13,576 nt of DNA. It comes from Domibacillus sp. Its GTDB lineage: Bacteria; Bacillota; Bacilli; Bacillales; Domibacillaceae. Under the pieces are notes generated by a model. That model ran no database searches, was not told the origin of the DNA, and worked only from the letters and a program-made list of their open reading frames with translations. Location: contig JAPSKG010000034.1 of assembly GCA_031177795.1 (NCBI GenBank), positions 1 to 13,576 on the forward strand, given 5' to 3'. The position numbers and the translations under genes were made by a program. Positions 5,602 through 13,576 of the stretch are shown here, one piece after another. Position 1 is the stretch's first letter, and each line of letters starts with the position of its first letter.

Positions 5602-7805
5602 TGGAGAATAGAAATAATCGTAAAATAGGAGCAGTGATCCTTTATATAGGGTTCGCCCTCCTTTTTTTTATCTTGTTTATACGTGTACTATTTATTCAAA
5701 CGACGGGTAAAGCTGATGGCCATGAGCTGAAAAATGAAGCGCTGGAAAAATATATGCGAACAGATGTTCTTGAAGCGAGCAGAGGCACCATTTATGATAC
5801 TAACGGTGAAGTGATAGCAGAAGATACAACTTCTTTTACGATTGCAGCGATTTTGGATGAGTCGGTTACAATTAACCCGGAAGAACCTAACCATGTAATA
5901 GACCCGGAAAAAACCGCAAGAGTGCTGGCAAAATATATTGATATGGAAGAATCGGAAATCCTGGCTCGTCTGAAAAAAGAGGGCGATCCTTTTCAAGTAG
6001 AATTTGGAAAAGCAGGACGCGGATTGTCAAATAGCGTTAAGCTTCAAATCGAAAAAGAAAACTTGCCTGGCATCACATTTATTCGTCAAGCAAAAAGGTT
6101 TTATCCTAACGGCAGATTTGCTTCGCATTTAATCGGTTTTACACAACAGGTAGAAAAAGAAGACGAGAATGGAAGATTTGTTTTTGAAACCGAAGGGCAA
6201 ATGGGAATTGAAAAGTCATATGAAAAATATTTAAAAGGAACAAACGGAAAAATTCGTTATACAAGTGATCTTTGGGGGTATTTGCTTCCAAACAAAAAAG
6301 AAATGGTAGAAGAGCCAGAAGACGGGGATCATATTTATTTAACGATTGATTCAAAAGTTCAAACATTTTTAGAAGATGCATTAAACCAGGTGGAAGCCCA
6401 ATACGATCCGTTAAAAGCCTTTGCCGTCGTAGCGGAAGCAAAAACCGGGAAAATTTTGGCTTTAAGCCAGCGCCCTACTTTTCATCCAGGAACTAGAGAA
6501 GGCTTGGATGTAAACTGGATGAATGATCTTGTTGAATATTCATATGAACCTGGATCTACGATGAAGATATTTACTGTGGCAGCTGCAATTGAAGAAGGGG
6601 TTTTTAACGAAAATGAAACCTATCAATCTGGAACGTTCAGCGTTGGGCCAAACAAAATCCGGGATCATAACGGAGGAGCAGGCTGGGGAGTGATTACGTA
6701 CAAAGAAGGCGTACAGCGTTCTTCTAACGTTGCAATGGCTAATCTTTTGGGGAAAATGACGCCAGGGGTATTCCGTCAATATCTAGAAGACTTTCATTTA
6801 GGTCAAAAAACTGGAATTGAATTACCAAACGAGGCGTCCGGAAGCATCTTATATAACTATCCGCTTGAACAAGTTACAACTTCTTTTGGACAAGGATCAA
6901 CCGTAAACGCCATGCAGATGCTTCAGGCTTCTACAGCCATTGCGAATGACGGGAAAATGATGAAGCCCTATATTATTGATAAAATTGTCGACGATTCAAC
7001 CGGTAAAACGATTATCAATACAAAGCCTGCTGTAGTAGGAGAACCAATTTCAAAAGAAACGGCCAGAAAAACGCTCGATATACTTGAAACAGTTGTCACA
7101 GCGGAACATGGAACAGGAAAGCCTTATCATATAGAAGGATATGAAGTAGCCGGCAAAACGGGCACTGCCCAGCTGGTCGGGAAAGATGGAAGGTATTTAA
7201 CAGGTGCAAACAATTATGTTTTTTCATTTCTAGGAATGGCACCCAAAGATGATCCGGAACTTATCGTTTACGTGGCTGTTGCACAGCCAAAGCTAGGCAA
7301 TGAATCCGGCTCAGCACCTGTTTCAAAAATATTTAATCCTGTTATGCGAAACAGCTTGCAATACTTAAATGTCCGACCGGAGAAAACAATTGTTTCTGAA
7401 ACAGTTGAGCTCAAAGACTTTGTAGGCATGAAAACATTTAAAGCACGTGAAGCATATGATTCTTATGGTGTAGATCCTGTTATAATTGGAACAGGAAATA
7501 AAATTGTAAAACAAGTGCCTGCTGCAGGAGAAAAACTGCTTCAAGGTGAGAAAGCGGTGCTGGTTACTTCTGAAAAATGGACAATGCCAGATATGTCAGG
7601 ATGGTCAGTCCGGGATGTAATGAAAATAACAGAAAGCGTCGGCCTCAAGTTAAGTTATTCAGGCTCAGGATATGTAATCTCGCAAAACATCAAAGCGGGC
7701 AGCAGCATAAAAGAAGGCCAAAAATTGATTGTTAAGCTTGAACATCCTGAAAATGTTAAAGAACCAATTGAAAAAGCAAAAAAAGATTCAGATCAATCAA
7801 GATAA
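5598..7805 (+). CDS. pbpB: Septal transpeptidase PBP2B (class B penicillin-binding protein)
   Basis: A 735-residue class B PBP that crosslinks peptidoglycan at the division septum, partnered with FtsW and FtsL. It has a short cytoplasmic tail and one membrane anchor (about 10-33), then a dimerisation region starting at RGTIYDTNG (62-70). The transpeptidase domain carries S320-T-M-K323 (active serine in EPGSTMK), S375-S-N377 and K520-T-G522. Two PASTA domains follow at about 602-657 and 660-716, the usual pair for Bacillus PBP2B (about 716 residues) and different from the single PASTA of SpoVD next door. The start is the first ATG of an ATGATG pair overlapping the ftsL stop; no strong ribosome binding site precedes it, consistent with coupling. 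A terminator lies 10 bp after the stop. Confidence 0.95.
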   Translation: MMENRNNRKIGAVILYIGFALLFFILFIRVLFIQTTGKADGHELKNEALEKYMRTDVLEASRGTIYDTNGEVIAEDTTSFTIAAILDESVTINPEEPNHVIDPEKTARVLAKYIDMEESEILARLKKEGDPFQVEFGKAGRGLSNSVKLQIEKENLPGITFIRQAKRFYPNGRFASHLIGFTQQVEKEDENGRFVFETEGQMGIEKSYEKYLKGTNGKIRYTSDLWGYLLPNKKEMVEEPEDGDHIYLTIDSKVQTFLEDALNQVEAQYDPLKAFAVVAEAKTGKILALSQRPTFHPGTREGLDVNWMNDLVEYSYEPGSTMKIFTVAAAIEEGVFNENETYQSGTFSVGPNKIRDHNGGAGWGVITYKEGVQRSSNVAMANLLGKMTPGVFRQYLEDFHLGQKTGIELPNEASGSILYNYPLEQVTTSFGQGSTVNAMQMLQASTAIANDGKMMKPYIIDKIVDDSTGKTIINTKPAVVGEPISKETARKTLDILETVVTAEHGTGKPYHIEGYEVAGKTGTAQLVGKDGRYLTGANNYVFSFLGMAPKDDPELIVYVAVAQPKLGNESGSAPVSKIFNPVMRNSLQYLNVRPEKTIVSETVELKDFVGMKTFKAREAYDSYGVDPVIIGTGNKIVKQVPAAGEKLLQGEKAVLVTSEKWTMPDMSGWSVRDVMKITESVGLKLSYSGSGYVISQNIKAGSSIKEGQKLIVKLEHPENVKEPIEKAKKDSDQSR

Positions 7806-7815
7806 GAGATTTTAG

Positions 7816-7846
7816 CCACTGCAGAATTTTTCTGCAGTGGTTTTTT
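7816..7846 (+). terminator. Rho-independent terminator between pbpB and spoVD
   Basis: CCACTGCAGA (7816-7825) pairs perfectly with TCTGCAGTGG (7831-7840) around a 5-nt loop, followed by six T (7841-7846). It ends the rsmH-ftsL-pbpB transcript and shields spoVD from vegetative read-through. Confidence 0.95.
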
Positions 7847-7875
7847 GTCAACTTTTTACTAAATGTGCATATGCT
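7847..7875 (+). promoter_or_regulatory. Candidate sigma-E promoter of spoVD
   Basis: GTCAACT (7847-7853) resembles the sigma-E -35 (GTCATAT), and after 14 bp CATATGCT (7868-7875) resembles the -10 CATACANT, sharing CATA, the free base and the final T. The spacing is right for sigma-E, and B. subtilis spoVD is known to be transcribed by sigma-E in the mother cell. The -35 begins right at the end of the preceding terminator. No good sigma-A promoter is visible in this gap. Both elements are imperfect. Confidence 0.5.
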
Positions 7876-7899
7876 CATGAGGAGAAGGAGTGAAGCACA

Positions 7900-9792
7900 A
7901 TGCGGGTTCGGATGTTTTGGATTCTCTTCCTATCTTTCGTGGCGTTTACAGCTTTAATTATTCGGACAGGGTACATTCAGCTAATCAATGGAAGTGAGTT
8001 AACAGAAAAAGCAGAAGAACTTTGGGGAAGAAGTATTCCCGCTCAGCCAGAACGAGGGTTAATTTTGGACCGGAACGGTGTTACATTGGTTGGAAACAAG
8101 CATGCGCCGACTGTTTATGTTATTCCAGCTCAAATTGAAGATGCAAAAACAGCAGCCAAAAAGCTTGCGGCTGTATTGGGTGAAAAAGAAGAACTTCTTT
8201 ATGAACGGATGACAAAGAGATCGTCGATTGAACGGCTTTCTTCAAAAGGGCGCCATATTTCCATTGAAACAGCACGAAAAGTGACAAATCTTCAACTAAA
8301 GGGAGTGTGGATTGGAGAAGATTCAATACGTGACTATGTGTTGGAAGATCGTCTTGCACATATTATTGGTTTTACCGGAGCTGACAATCAAGGCTTGGCT
8401 GGAATTGAAGCCTATTACGATAAAAAACTTTCTGGTTCTGCCGGGTCGCTTCAAATGTACACTGACGCCAAAGGAAACCGCATGCCTGGATTAACGGATG
8501 AGTACGTAGAACCAAAAAATGGTTTGGATCTACAGCTAACAATTGATGCAAAAGTTCAAGCTGTTGTTGAAAGAGAACTTGATCAAGCAGAAAAAAAATA
8601 CAAGCCTGACGGAGCTATGTCAATTGCGATGGACCCTAACACTGGGGCGATATTGGCCATGTCTTCACGCCCTTCTTATGATCCGGCGAAATTCAGCAAG
8701 TATGACCCGGATGTGTATAATCGAAACTTGCCAGTGTGGAGCACATTTGAACCCGGTTCAACCTTTAAAATTATTACCCTTGCAGCTGCGTTGGAAGAAA
8801 AAAAAGTAAACCTGGATAAAGAACATTTTTCAGATCCAGGATATGTAGAGGTCGAGGGGGCAAGACTCCGGTGTTGGAAACGCCAGGGGCACGGCAATCA
8901 AACGTTTCTTGAAGTTGTTCAAAATTCTTGCAATCCTGGATTTGTAGAACTGGGTTCTCGTCTAGGGGAAAAAAAGCTTTTCGATTACATTAGGAAGTTT
9001 GGGTTTGGTGAAAAAACAGGGATTGATTTGTATGGAGAAGGAACTGGAATTTTATTTTCGGAAGAAGCTGCAGGTCCGGTAGAAGCAGCAACTACAGCAT
9101 TTGGACAAGGCGTAGCTGTAACGCCTATTCAGCAGGTTGCTGCTGTTTCAGCAGCAATTAATGGAGGAGTTTTATATCGTCCATATATAGCAAAAAGCTG
9201 GACAAACCCCAGGACTGGAGAAAAAACACCGGCACATGAACCGAAAAAAGTCCGCAGGGTTATTTCAGAAGAAACATCAAGTGAAGTGAGACGGGCACTT
9301 GAAAGTGTAGTAGCAAAAGGAACAGGCCGAAATGCATTTGTTGATGGTTACCGGGTTGGAGGAAAAACGGGAACTGCTCAAAAAGCCAAGGACGGCCGCT
9401 ATCTTGAAAACAATCACATTGTTTCATTTATTGGAATGGCCCCTGCCAATGATCCAAAAGTCGTTATTTACACAGCGATTGATAACCCAAAAGGAACTGT
9501 TCAATTTGGCGGCACGGTGGCAGCGCCGATTGTTGGAAGAATGATGGCGGATGTTTTACCGCTGCTGGGCGTGGAAAAACAAGAGAAACAGCTTGAAAAA
9601 GAAAAAAACTGGAACGACCCAGATATAATTAAAGTGCCAGACTTAGTCGGTTTAACAAAAAAAGAGTTAAAACAACAACTTATTAACGTGGATATTGTGA
9701 TCGAAGGAACGGGAAAAAAAGTTGTTTCACAATCGCCTGCAAAAGGGGTAAAAGTAGAAAGAGGAAGCAAAGTACGGGTTTTATTAAAATAA
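7900..9792 (+). CDS. spoVD: Sporulation-specific PBP SpoVD (class B transpeptidase)
   Basis: A 630-residue class B PBP that with the SEDS protein SpoVE makes spore cortex peptidoglycan around the forespore. It has a membrane anchor at about 4-24 and a dimerisation region from ERGLILDRNG (51-60). The transpeptidase motifs are S287-T-F-K290, S343-C-N345 and K489-T-G491. One C-terminal PASTA domain follows (about 577-630). C325 and C344 are 19 residues apart, and C344 is the middle residue of the SxN motif. This matches the B. subtilis SpoVD disulfide (C332-C351) that inactivates the enzyme until reduced by the thioredoxin-like StoA, and together with the single PASTA sets it apart from PBP2B. 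AAGGAGTGA at 7885-7893 fixes the ATG. It is a single-gene unit between two terminators. Confidence 0.94.
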   Translation: MRVRMFWILFLSFVAFTALIIRTGYIQLINGSELTEKAEELWGRSIPAQPERGLILDRNGVTLVGNKHAPTVYVIPAQIEDAKTAAKKLAAVLGEKEELLYERMTKRSSIERLSSKGRHISIETARKVTNLQLKGVWIGEDSIRDYVLEDRLAHIIGFTGADNQGLAGIEAYYDKKLSGSAGSLQMYTDAKGNRMPGLTDEYVEPKNGLDLQLTIDAKVQAVVERELDQAEKKYKPDGAMSIAMDPNTGAILAMSSRPSYDPAKFSKYDPDVYNRNLPVWSTFEPGSTFKIITLAAALEEKKVNLDKEHFSDPGYVEVEGARLRCWKRQGHGNQTFLEVVQNSCNPGFVELGSRLGEKKLFDYIRKFGFGEKTGIDLYGEGTGILFSEEAAGPVEAATTAFGQGVAVTPIQQVAAVSAAINGGVLYRPYIAKSWTNPRTGEKTPAHEPKKVRRVISEETSSEVRRALESVVAKGTGRNAFVDGYRVGGKTGTAQKAKDGRYLENNHIVSFIGMAPANDPKVVIYTAIDNPKGTVQFGGTVAAPIVGRMMADVLPLLGVEKQEKQLEKEKNWNDPDIIKVPDLVGLTKKELKQQLINVDIVIEGTGKKVVSQSPAKGVKVERGSKVRVLLK

Positions 9793-9803
9793 AATAAATC
9801 AAT

Positions 9804-9858
9804 GCCGCCAAATTTTCCTGAAACAGGCTGAAAAGCATTCGCATCGGCGGCTTTTTTT
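9804..9858 (+). terminator. Large rho-independent terminator after spoVD
   Basis: GCCGCC (9804-9809) pairs with GGCGGC (9846-9851), followed by seven T (9852-9858). The 36-nt loop holds an inner hairpin, CCTG-AAA-CAGG (9817-9827), with TTTTC/GAAAA partly extending it. The long loop makes it less canonical than the other terminators here. Confidence 0.7.
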
Positions 9859-9867
9859 CGTTACAAT
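9838..9867 (+). promoter_or_regulatory. Candidate sigma-A promoter for murE-mraY-murD
   Basis: TACAAT (9862-9867, five of six matches to TATAAT) is preceded at 18 bp by TTCGCA (9838-9843, four of six). The start would be near 9874, about 47 nt before murE. The elements overlap the 3' arm and T-run of the spoVD terminator. A vegetative promoter is needed here because spoVD upstream appears to be a sporulation unit, but the match is only moderate. Confidence 0.35.
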
Positions 9868-9920
9868 AGAAATCGCGGGAATTGTACATATTTGTTTTAA
9901 TAGAGAAAGGATTGAAAAAC

Positions 9921-11396
9921 GTGGATTTATCAACCGTGCTCGCGGCCGTTCCGTTTTATCAACAAGATAAACAAGGAAACCCGGCGATTACATCGATTGA
10001 AAACGATCACCGTCTTGTCAAAGAGGGTTCGATTTTTATTTGCATAAAAGGTTATACCTTTGATGGGCATAATGCCGCAGAAGAAGCTGTTAAAAAAGGA
10101 GCGGCTGCTATTATTGCCGAACGGCCGATTCAAGTTTCAGTTCCGGTTATTTATGTGCCGGAAACAAAACGTGCGATGGCGCAAGTGGCCGCTCATTTTT
10201 ACGGGCATCCAACAGAGTCCTTTCACTTGATTGGAATTACGGGAACAAACGGAAAAACAACCACTAGCCACTTAATAGAGCACATTCTTCGTGTTAATGG
10301 TGAAACAACAGGGTTAATCGGCACTATGTATATGAAAATAGCCAATGATACAATTGAAACAAAAAATACAACACCAGAAAGCTTAACGCTTCAAAAAACA
10401 TTTGCAAAAATGAAAAATGCAGGGGTTACTTCAGCTGTGATGGAGGTTTCTTCGCATGCATTGTATGAAGGAAGAACGAATGGAACAAAATTTGATGTAG
10501 CCGTTTTTACAAACTTAACCCAGGATCATCTTGACTTTCATAAAACAATGGAAGAGTATCGAATGGCAAAAGGGCTTTTGTTTGCGCGCCTTGGTAATTC
10601 ATTTCGGGCAGAAAAGCCTTCCTTTGCCGTTTTAAATGCAGATGATGAAGCATCAGCCGTTTACAAAAAAATGACGGCGGCAAACACAGTGACATACGGC
10701 ATTTACCAAAAAGCCGATATTTGGGCGGAAAACATTCGTCTTACATCAGAAGGCACAGCGTTTACAATCAACTATCCCGGCGGCTTTATTGAAATTAAGT
10801 CGAAACTTGCGGGACAGTTTAATGTCTATAATATTCTGGCCGCATTTGCAGCTGGTTTTGTGTCCGGTATTGAGCCAAACACAATGAAAACAGCACTGGA
10901 ACAAGTTGCCGGTGTAGCAGGCCGTTTTGAACTTGTCCCAAACAATCAAAACATTTCAGTTATTGTTGATTATGCCCACACACCTGATAGTTTAATTAAT
11001 GTGCTTGAAACAGTTCGCCCTCTTACAAAAGGGCGTGTACTGGTAATAATAGGATGTGGGGGAGATCGTGATAAAACAAAGAGGCCGTTAATGGCTCAAG
11101 CAGCATGCCGTTATGCAGATGAAGCTATTTTCACATCTGATAACCCGCGCAGCGAAGACCCGGCAGCCATTTTAGCAGATATGAAGGCAGGAGTAGAAAA
11201 TGAACCGTATATCGTGATTGAAGACCGAAAACAAGCCATTTATTCTGCAATTGAATCCGCAAAGCCGGGGGATTCTATTGTGATTGCAGGAAAAGGGCAT
11301 GAAACATATCAAATTATCGGCAAGGAAGTTCTTCATTTTGATGATCGTGAAGTCGCAAAAGAAGCACTCCTTCATAAGGAAGGTGGATTGGCATGA
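9921..11396 (+). CDS. murE: UDP-MurNAc-tripeptide synthetase MurE (meso-diaminopimelate adding)
   Basis: A 491-residue cytoplasmic Mur ligase that uses ATP to add the third stem-peptide residue to UDP-MurNAc-L-Ala-D-Glu. The ATP loop is GITGTNGKTTT (P-loop G108-T114), the lysine expected to be carbamylated is K217 in YRMAKGLLF, and DYAHTPDS (350-357) and GCGGDRDKTKRP (378-389) are family blocks. The D407-N-P-R410 motif marks the meso-diaminopimelate type; lysine-adding enzymes differ there. The frame is open to a TTG at 9882, but the GTG at 9921 has AAAGGA (9906-9911) 9 nt upstream and gives a length close to B. subtilis MurE (494). The stop overlaps the mraY ATG by 4 bp (ATGA). Confidence 0.95.
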   Translation: MDLSTVLAAVPFYQQDKQGNPAITSIENDHRLVKEGSIFICIKGYTFDGHNAAEEAVKKGAAAIIAERPIQVSVPVIYVPETKRAMAQVAAHFYGHPTESFHLIGITGTNGKTTTSHLIEHILRVNGETTGLIGTMYMKIANDTIETKNTTPESLTLQKTFAKMKNAGVTSAVMEVSSHALYEGRTNGTKFDVAVFTNLTQDHLDFHKTMEEYRMAKGLLFARLGNSFRAEKPSFAVLNADDEASAVYKKMTAANTVTYGIYQKADIWAENIRLTSEGTAFTINYPGGFIEIKSKLAGQFNVYNILAAFAAGFVSGIEPNTMKTALEQVAGVAGRFELVPNNQNISVIVDYAHTPDSLINVLETVRPLTKGRVLVIIGCGGDRDKTKRPLMAQAACRYADEAIFTSDNPRSEDPAAILADMKAGVENEPYIVIEDRKQAIYSAIESAKPGDSIVIAGKGHETYQIIGKEVLHFDDREVAKEALLHKEGGLA

Positions 11397-12364
11397 GTGA
11401 ATGGCAAATCGCATTAGTTATGGCTGTTTCTTTTTTTATAACGGTTTTTATTGCACCGCTGTTTATTCCATTTTTACGCCGCTTAAAATTCGGGCAAAGC
11501 ATTCGTGAAGAAGGACCGCAGTCTCATCAGCAAAAATCTGGAACCCCTACAATGGGAGGTCTTGTTTTTTTGCTTTCCATTGTTGTTACCACACTTTTTT
11601 TCGTTCAGCTTTTCGGTTCTGTAGGTACAGAAACTATTTTGCTTTTGTTGGTAACAATTGGATTTGGGCTTCTTGGCTTTTTAGATGATTTTATTAAAGT
11701 TGTGATGAAACGAAACCTTGGTTTAACATCATTGCAAAAATTAATTGGCCAAATTATCATTTCAATTATTTTTTATGTGATTTACGCCAAACATGGATTA
11801 TCAACGGAGTTGTCATTTGCGTCTGTTTCGGTAGACCTTGGCATTTTATATGCACTTTTTGTGCTTTTTTGGCTCGTTGGGTTCTCAAATGCTGTTAATC
11901 TGACAGATGGGTTGGACGGGCTGGTCTCTGGAACTGCTTCTGTTGCATTTGGCGCTTACGCAGTAATTGCCTGGAGTCAGGGGCTTGAAGAAACAGCTGT
12001 GTTTGCATTTTCAGTTGTGGGTGCAGTCCTTGGATTTCTGGTGTTCAACGCGTATCCGGCTCATGTATTTATGGGGGATACAGGTTCTTTAGCACTTGGC
12101 GGCGCTATTGCCGTACTGTCTATTTTAACAAAATTTGAATTTTTGCTTTTGTTGATTGGTATTGTTTTTGTGGCAGAAACATTGTCAGTTATTTTACAGG
12201 TCTGGTCGTTTAAAACAAGGGGAAAACGAATTTTTAGAATGAGCCCGCTGCATCATCATTTTGAACTTGGAGGCTGGTCCGAATGGCGCGTTGTCGTGAC
12301 ATTTTGGTCAGTAGGTGTGATTGCTGCAGCGATAGGTGTATGGATTGGAGTATGGAATACATGA
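11393..12364 (+). CDS. mraY: Phospho-MurNAc-pentapeptide translocase MraY
   Basis: A 323-residue polytopic membrane enzyme with about ten hydrophobic segments. It transfers phospho-MurNAc-pentapeptide to undecaprenyl phosphate to make lipid I, the first membrane step of peptidoglycan synthesis. Key residues are in place: SGTPTMGG (49-56), the aspartate pair D98-D99 in FLDDFIK, NAVNLTDGLDGL (166-177), D229 in FMGDTGSLALG and the histidine triplet H287-H289 in SPLHHHFEL. The length matches B. subtilis MraY (324). GGAAGGTGG (11378-11386) lies 6 nt before the ATG inside the end of murE. The TGA overlaps the murD ATG by 4 bp, so murE, mraY and murD form a coupled chain. Confidence 0.97.
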   Translation: MSEWQIALVMAVSFFITVFIAPLFIPFLRRLKFGQSIREEGPQSHQQKSGTPTMGGLVFLLSIVVTTLFFVQLFGSVGTETILLLLVTIGFGLLGFLDDFIKVVMKRNLGLTSLQKLIGQIIISIIFYVIYAKHGLSTELSFASVSVDLGILYALFVLFWLVGFSNAVNLTDGLDGLVSGTASVAFGAYAVIAWSQGLEETAVFAFSVVGAVLGFLVFNAYPAHVFMGDTGSLALGGAIAVLSILTKFEFLLLLIGIVFVAETLSVILQVWSFKTRGKRIFRMSPLHHHFELGGWSEWRVVVTFWSVGVIAAAIGVWIGVWNT

Positions 12365-13576
12365 AGCAGATTAACCGGTTTAAAGGTAAAAAAATACTTG
12401 TGCTTGGCCTTGCCAAAAGCGGGCTGGCAGCAGCAAAATTATTAACCAGGCTAGGTGCTTTCGTTACTGTAAATGATGGAAAACCCCTGGAAGAAAATAA
12501 AGCAGCGCAAGAATTGATCTCAAAAGGGTTAAAAGTAATTTGCGGCAGTCATCCAGTGGAACTGCTTAATGAAGAGTTTGAGCTTGTTGTAAAAAATCCA
12601 GGCATTCCTTATTCGAATGTGATTGTTTCAGCAGCTGTAGAAAAAGGCATTCCGGTTTTAACTGAAGTTGAATTAGCCGGACTAATTTCTGAGGCTCCTT
12701 TTATTGGTATTACAGGTACAAACGGGAAAACAACCACAACGACTCTTATTCATGAGATGATGAAAAAAGATCAAAAAGGAACTATTTTAGCTGGAAACAT
12801 CGGAGAAGTTGCCTGTGAAGTTGTTCAAGCGGCAACACCGAAAGATCATGTGGTCATTGAGTTGTCATCATTTCAATTAATGGGCATTCAATCATTCCGC
12901 CCGCATATTGCAGTTGTTACAAACATATATGATGCTCATCTTGATTACCACAGTACACGGGATGAATATGTTCAAGCAAAAATGAATATCACGAAAAACC
13001 AAACAAAAGAAGATTACCTGATTATTAATGCAGACCAGGAAATTCTCATTACTTTATCAGCGGATTCCAAAGCATCTATTATTCCATTTTCTCTTTACCG
13101 CAAAGTGGAAAATGGAGCTTATATTGAAAATGAAACAGTTTATTTTCAAGGAGAAGAAATTTTGCCGGTTGCAGAAATTGCGCTGCCCGGTAAACACAAT
13201 TTAGAAAACATTCTTGCTGCTATTGCTGCAGTAAAGCTATCGGGTGTGTTAACCGACTCAATCATTCAAGTGCTGAAAACTTTTTCAGGTGTCAGACACC
13301 GGACACAGTTTGTTCGTGAATGGAATGGGCGTAAGTTTTACAATGATTCCAAAGCAACTAACACGCTGGCAACCAAAAGTGCCCTTACCGCGTTTCAATC
13401 GCCTGTTATCTTGCTGGCAGGGGGGCTTGATAGAGGAAATGATTTTGACGACCTGGTGCCGCATTTACATGCAGTCAAAGCTATAGTAGCATTTGGAGAA
13501 ACGGCAGATAAATGGAAGGAAACAGCTGAAAAAGCAGGGATTCCTTTGTTTGAAAAAGCGAATTATATGGTCGATG
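12361..13576 (+). CDS. murD: UDP-MurNAc-L-alanine:D-glutamate ligase MurD, 3' end missing
   Basis: The frame is open from 12361 to the window edge, covering 405 codons; the family is about 450 residues, so roughly 45 are missing. MurD adds D-glutamate to UDP-MurNAc-L-Ala using ATP in the cytoplasm. The N-terminal domain has KILVLGLAKSGLAAAK (11-26) and LVVKNPGIPYS (75-85). The P-loop is GTNGKTT (119-125), followed by ELSSFQLMGI and DAHLDYH. K207 in YVQAKMN is the expected carbamylated lysine, and NDSKATN (328-334) is a ligase signature. The ATG overlaps the mraY stop as ATGA; GGAG (12347-12350) is 10 nt upstream. An in-frame ATG at 12352 is only 1 nt from that GGAG and so less likely. In Bacillus spoVE follows. 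Confidence 0.95.
   Translation, partial: MKQINRFKGKKILVLGLAKSGLAAAKLLTRLGAFVTVNDGKPLEENKAAQELISKGLKVICGSHPVELLNEEFELVVKNPGIPYSNVIVSAAVEKGIPVLTEVELAGLISEAPFIGITGTNGKTTTTTLIHEMMKKDQKGTILAGNIGEVACEVVQAATPKDHVVIELSSFQLMGIQSFRPHIAVVTNIYDAHLDYHSTRDEYVQAKMNITKNQTKEDYLIINADQEILITLSADSKASIIPFSLYRKVENGAYIENETVYFQGEEILPVAEIALPGKHNLENILAAIAAVKLSGVLTDSIIQVLKTFSGVRHRTQFVREWNGRKFYNDSKATNTLATKSALTAFQSPVILLAGGLDRGNDFDDLVPHLHAVKAIVAFGETADKWKETAEKAGIPLFEKANYMVD

Noticed and set aside
9882..9920. TTG start for murE adding 13 residues.
   Set aside because: The GTG at 9921 has AAAGGA at proper distance and the shorter product has the usual family length; the TTG lies upstream of that ribosome binding site.

Overview
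The window is chromosomal DNA from a low-G+C, endospore-forming Firmicute of the Bacillaceae type. The evidence is the gene order tmcAL(ylbM) < > yceD(ylbN)-rpmF-panE(ylbQ)-bshC(yllA)-rsmH(mraW)-ftsL-pbpB-spoVD-murE-mraY-murD, which is the Bacillus version of the division and cell wall (dcw) cluster with its usual upstream neighbours. Supporting details are a bacillithiol gene, a sporulation-specific PBP (SpoVD), a meso-diaminopimelate-type MurE and strong Bacillus-type ribosome binding sites. I cannot name the species from sequence alone. All genes except the first run left to right, and no mobile element, CRISPR array, tRNA or rRNA is visible.

Layout. Bases 1-295 (minus strand) hold the 5' part of tmcAL, started from TTG. 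A divergent spacer carries a perfect sigma-A promoter (TTGACA, 17 bp, TATAAT) for yceD and rpmF, which end at a strong terminator (about 1225-1259). rpmF (57 codons) is short but unambiguous. panE and bshC follow, bshC having its own extended -10 promoter and a terminator at 4061-4090. From about 4091 to 4291 there is no gene where Bacillus normally has mraZ. The spacer still carries three TGG-type repeats at exact 10-bp spacing, which look like an MraZ operator, and a short reading frame that may be the tail of a deleted mraZ. rsmH, ftsL and pbpB follow as a tight unit closed by a terminator (7816-7846). spoVD stands alone between two terminators behind a sigma-E-like promoter. murE-mraY-murD follow with 4-bp ATGA overlaps, and murD runs off the right edge.

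How the genes work together. RsmH methylates 16S rRNA; FtsL and PBP2B are divisome parts that build the septum; SpoVD makes spore cortex peptidoglycan; MurE, MraY and MurD are three steps in precursor synthesis. The upstream genes serve translation (TmcAL, YceD, L32), pantothenate synthesis (PanE) and bacillithiol synthesis (BshC).

The region is mostly an ordinary, well-conserved cluster. The point most worth a second look is the apparent loss of mraZ with its putative operator left behind in front of rsmH. Also notable are the absence of the gerR(ylbO) and ylbP genes normally found between rpmF and panE in B. subtilis, and the transcriptional isolation of spoVD. I found no convincing evidence of a wholly new system.
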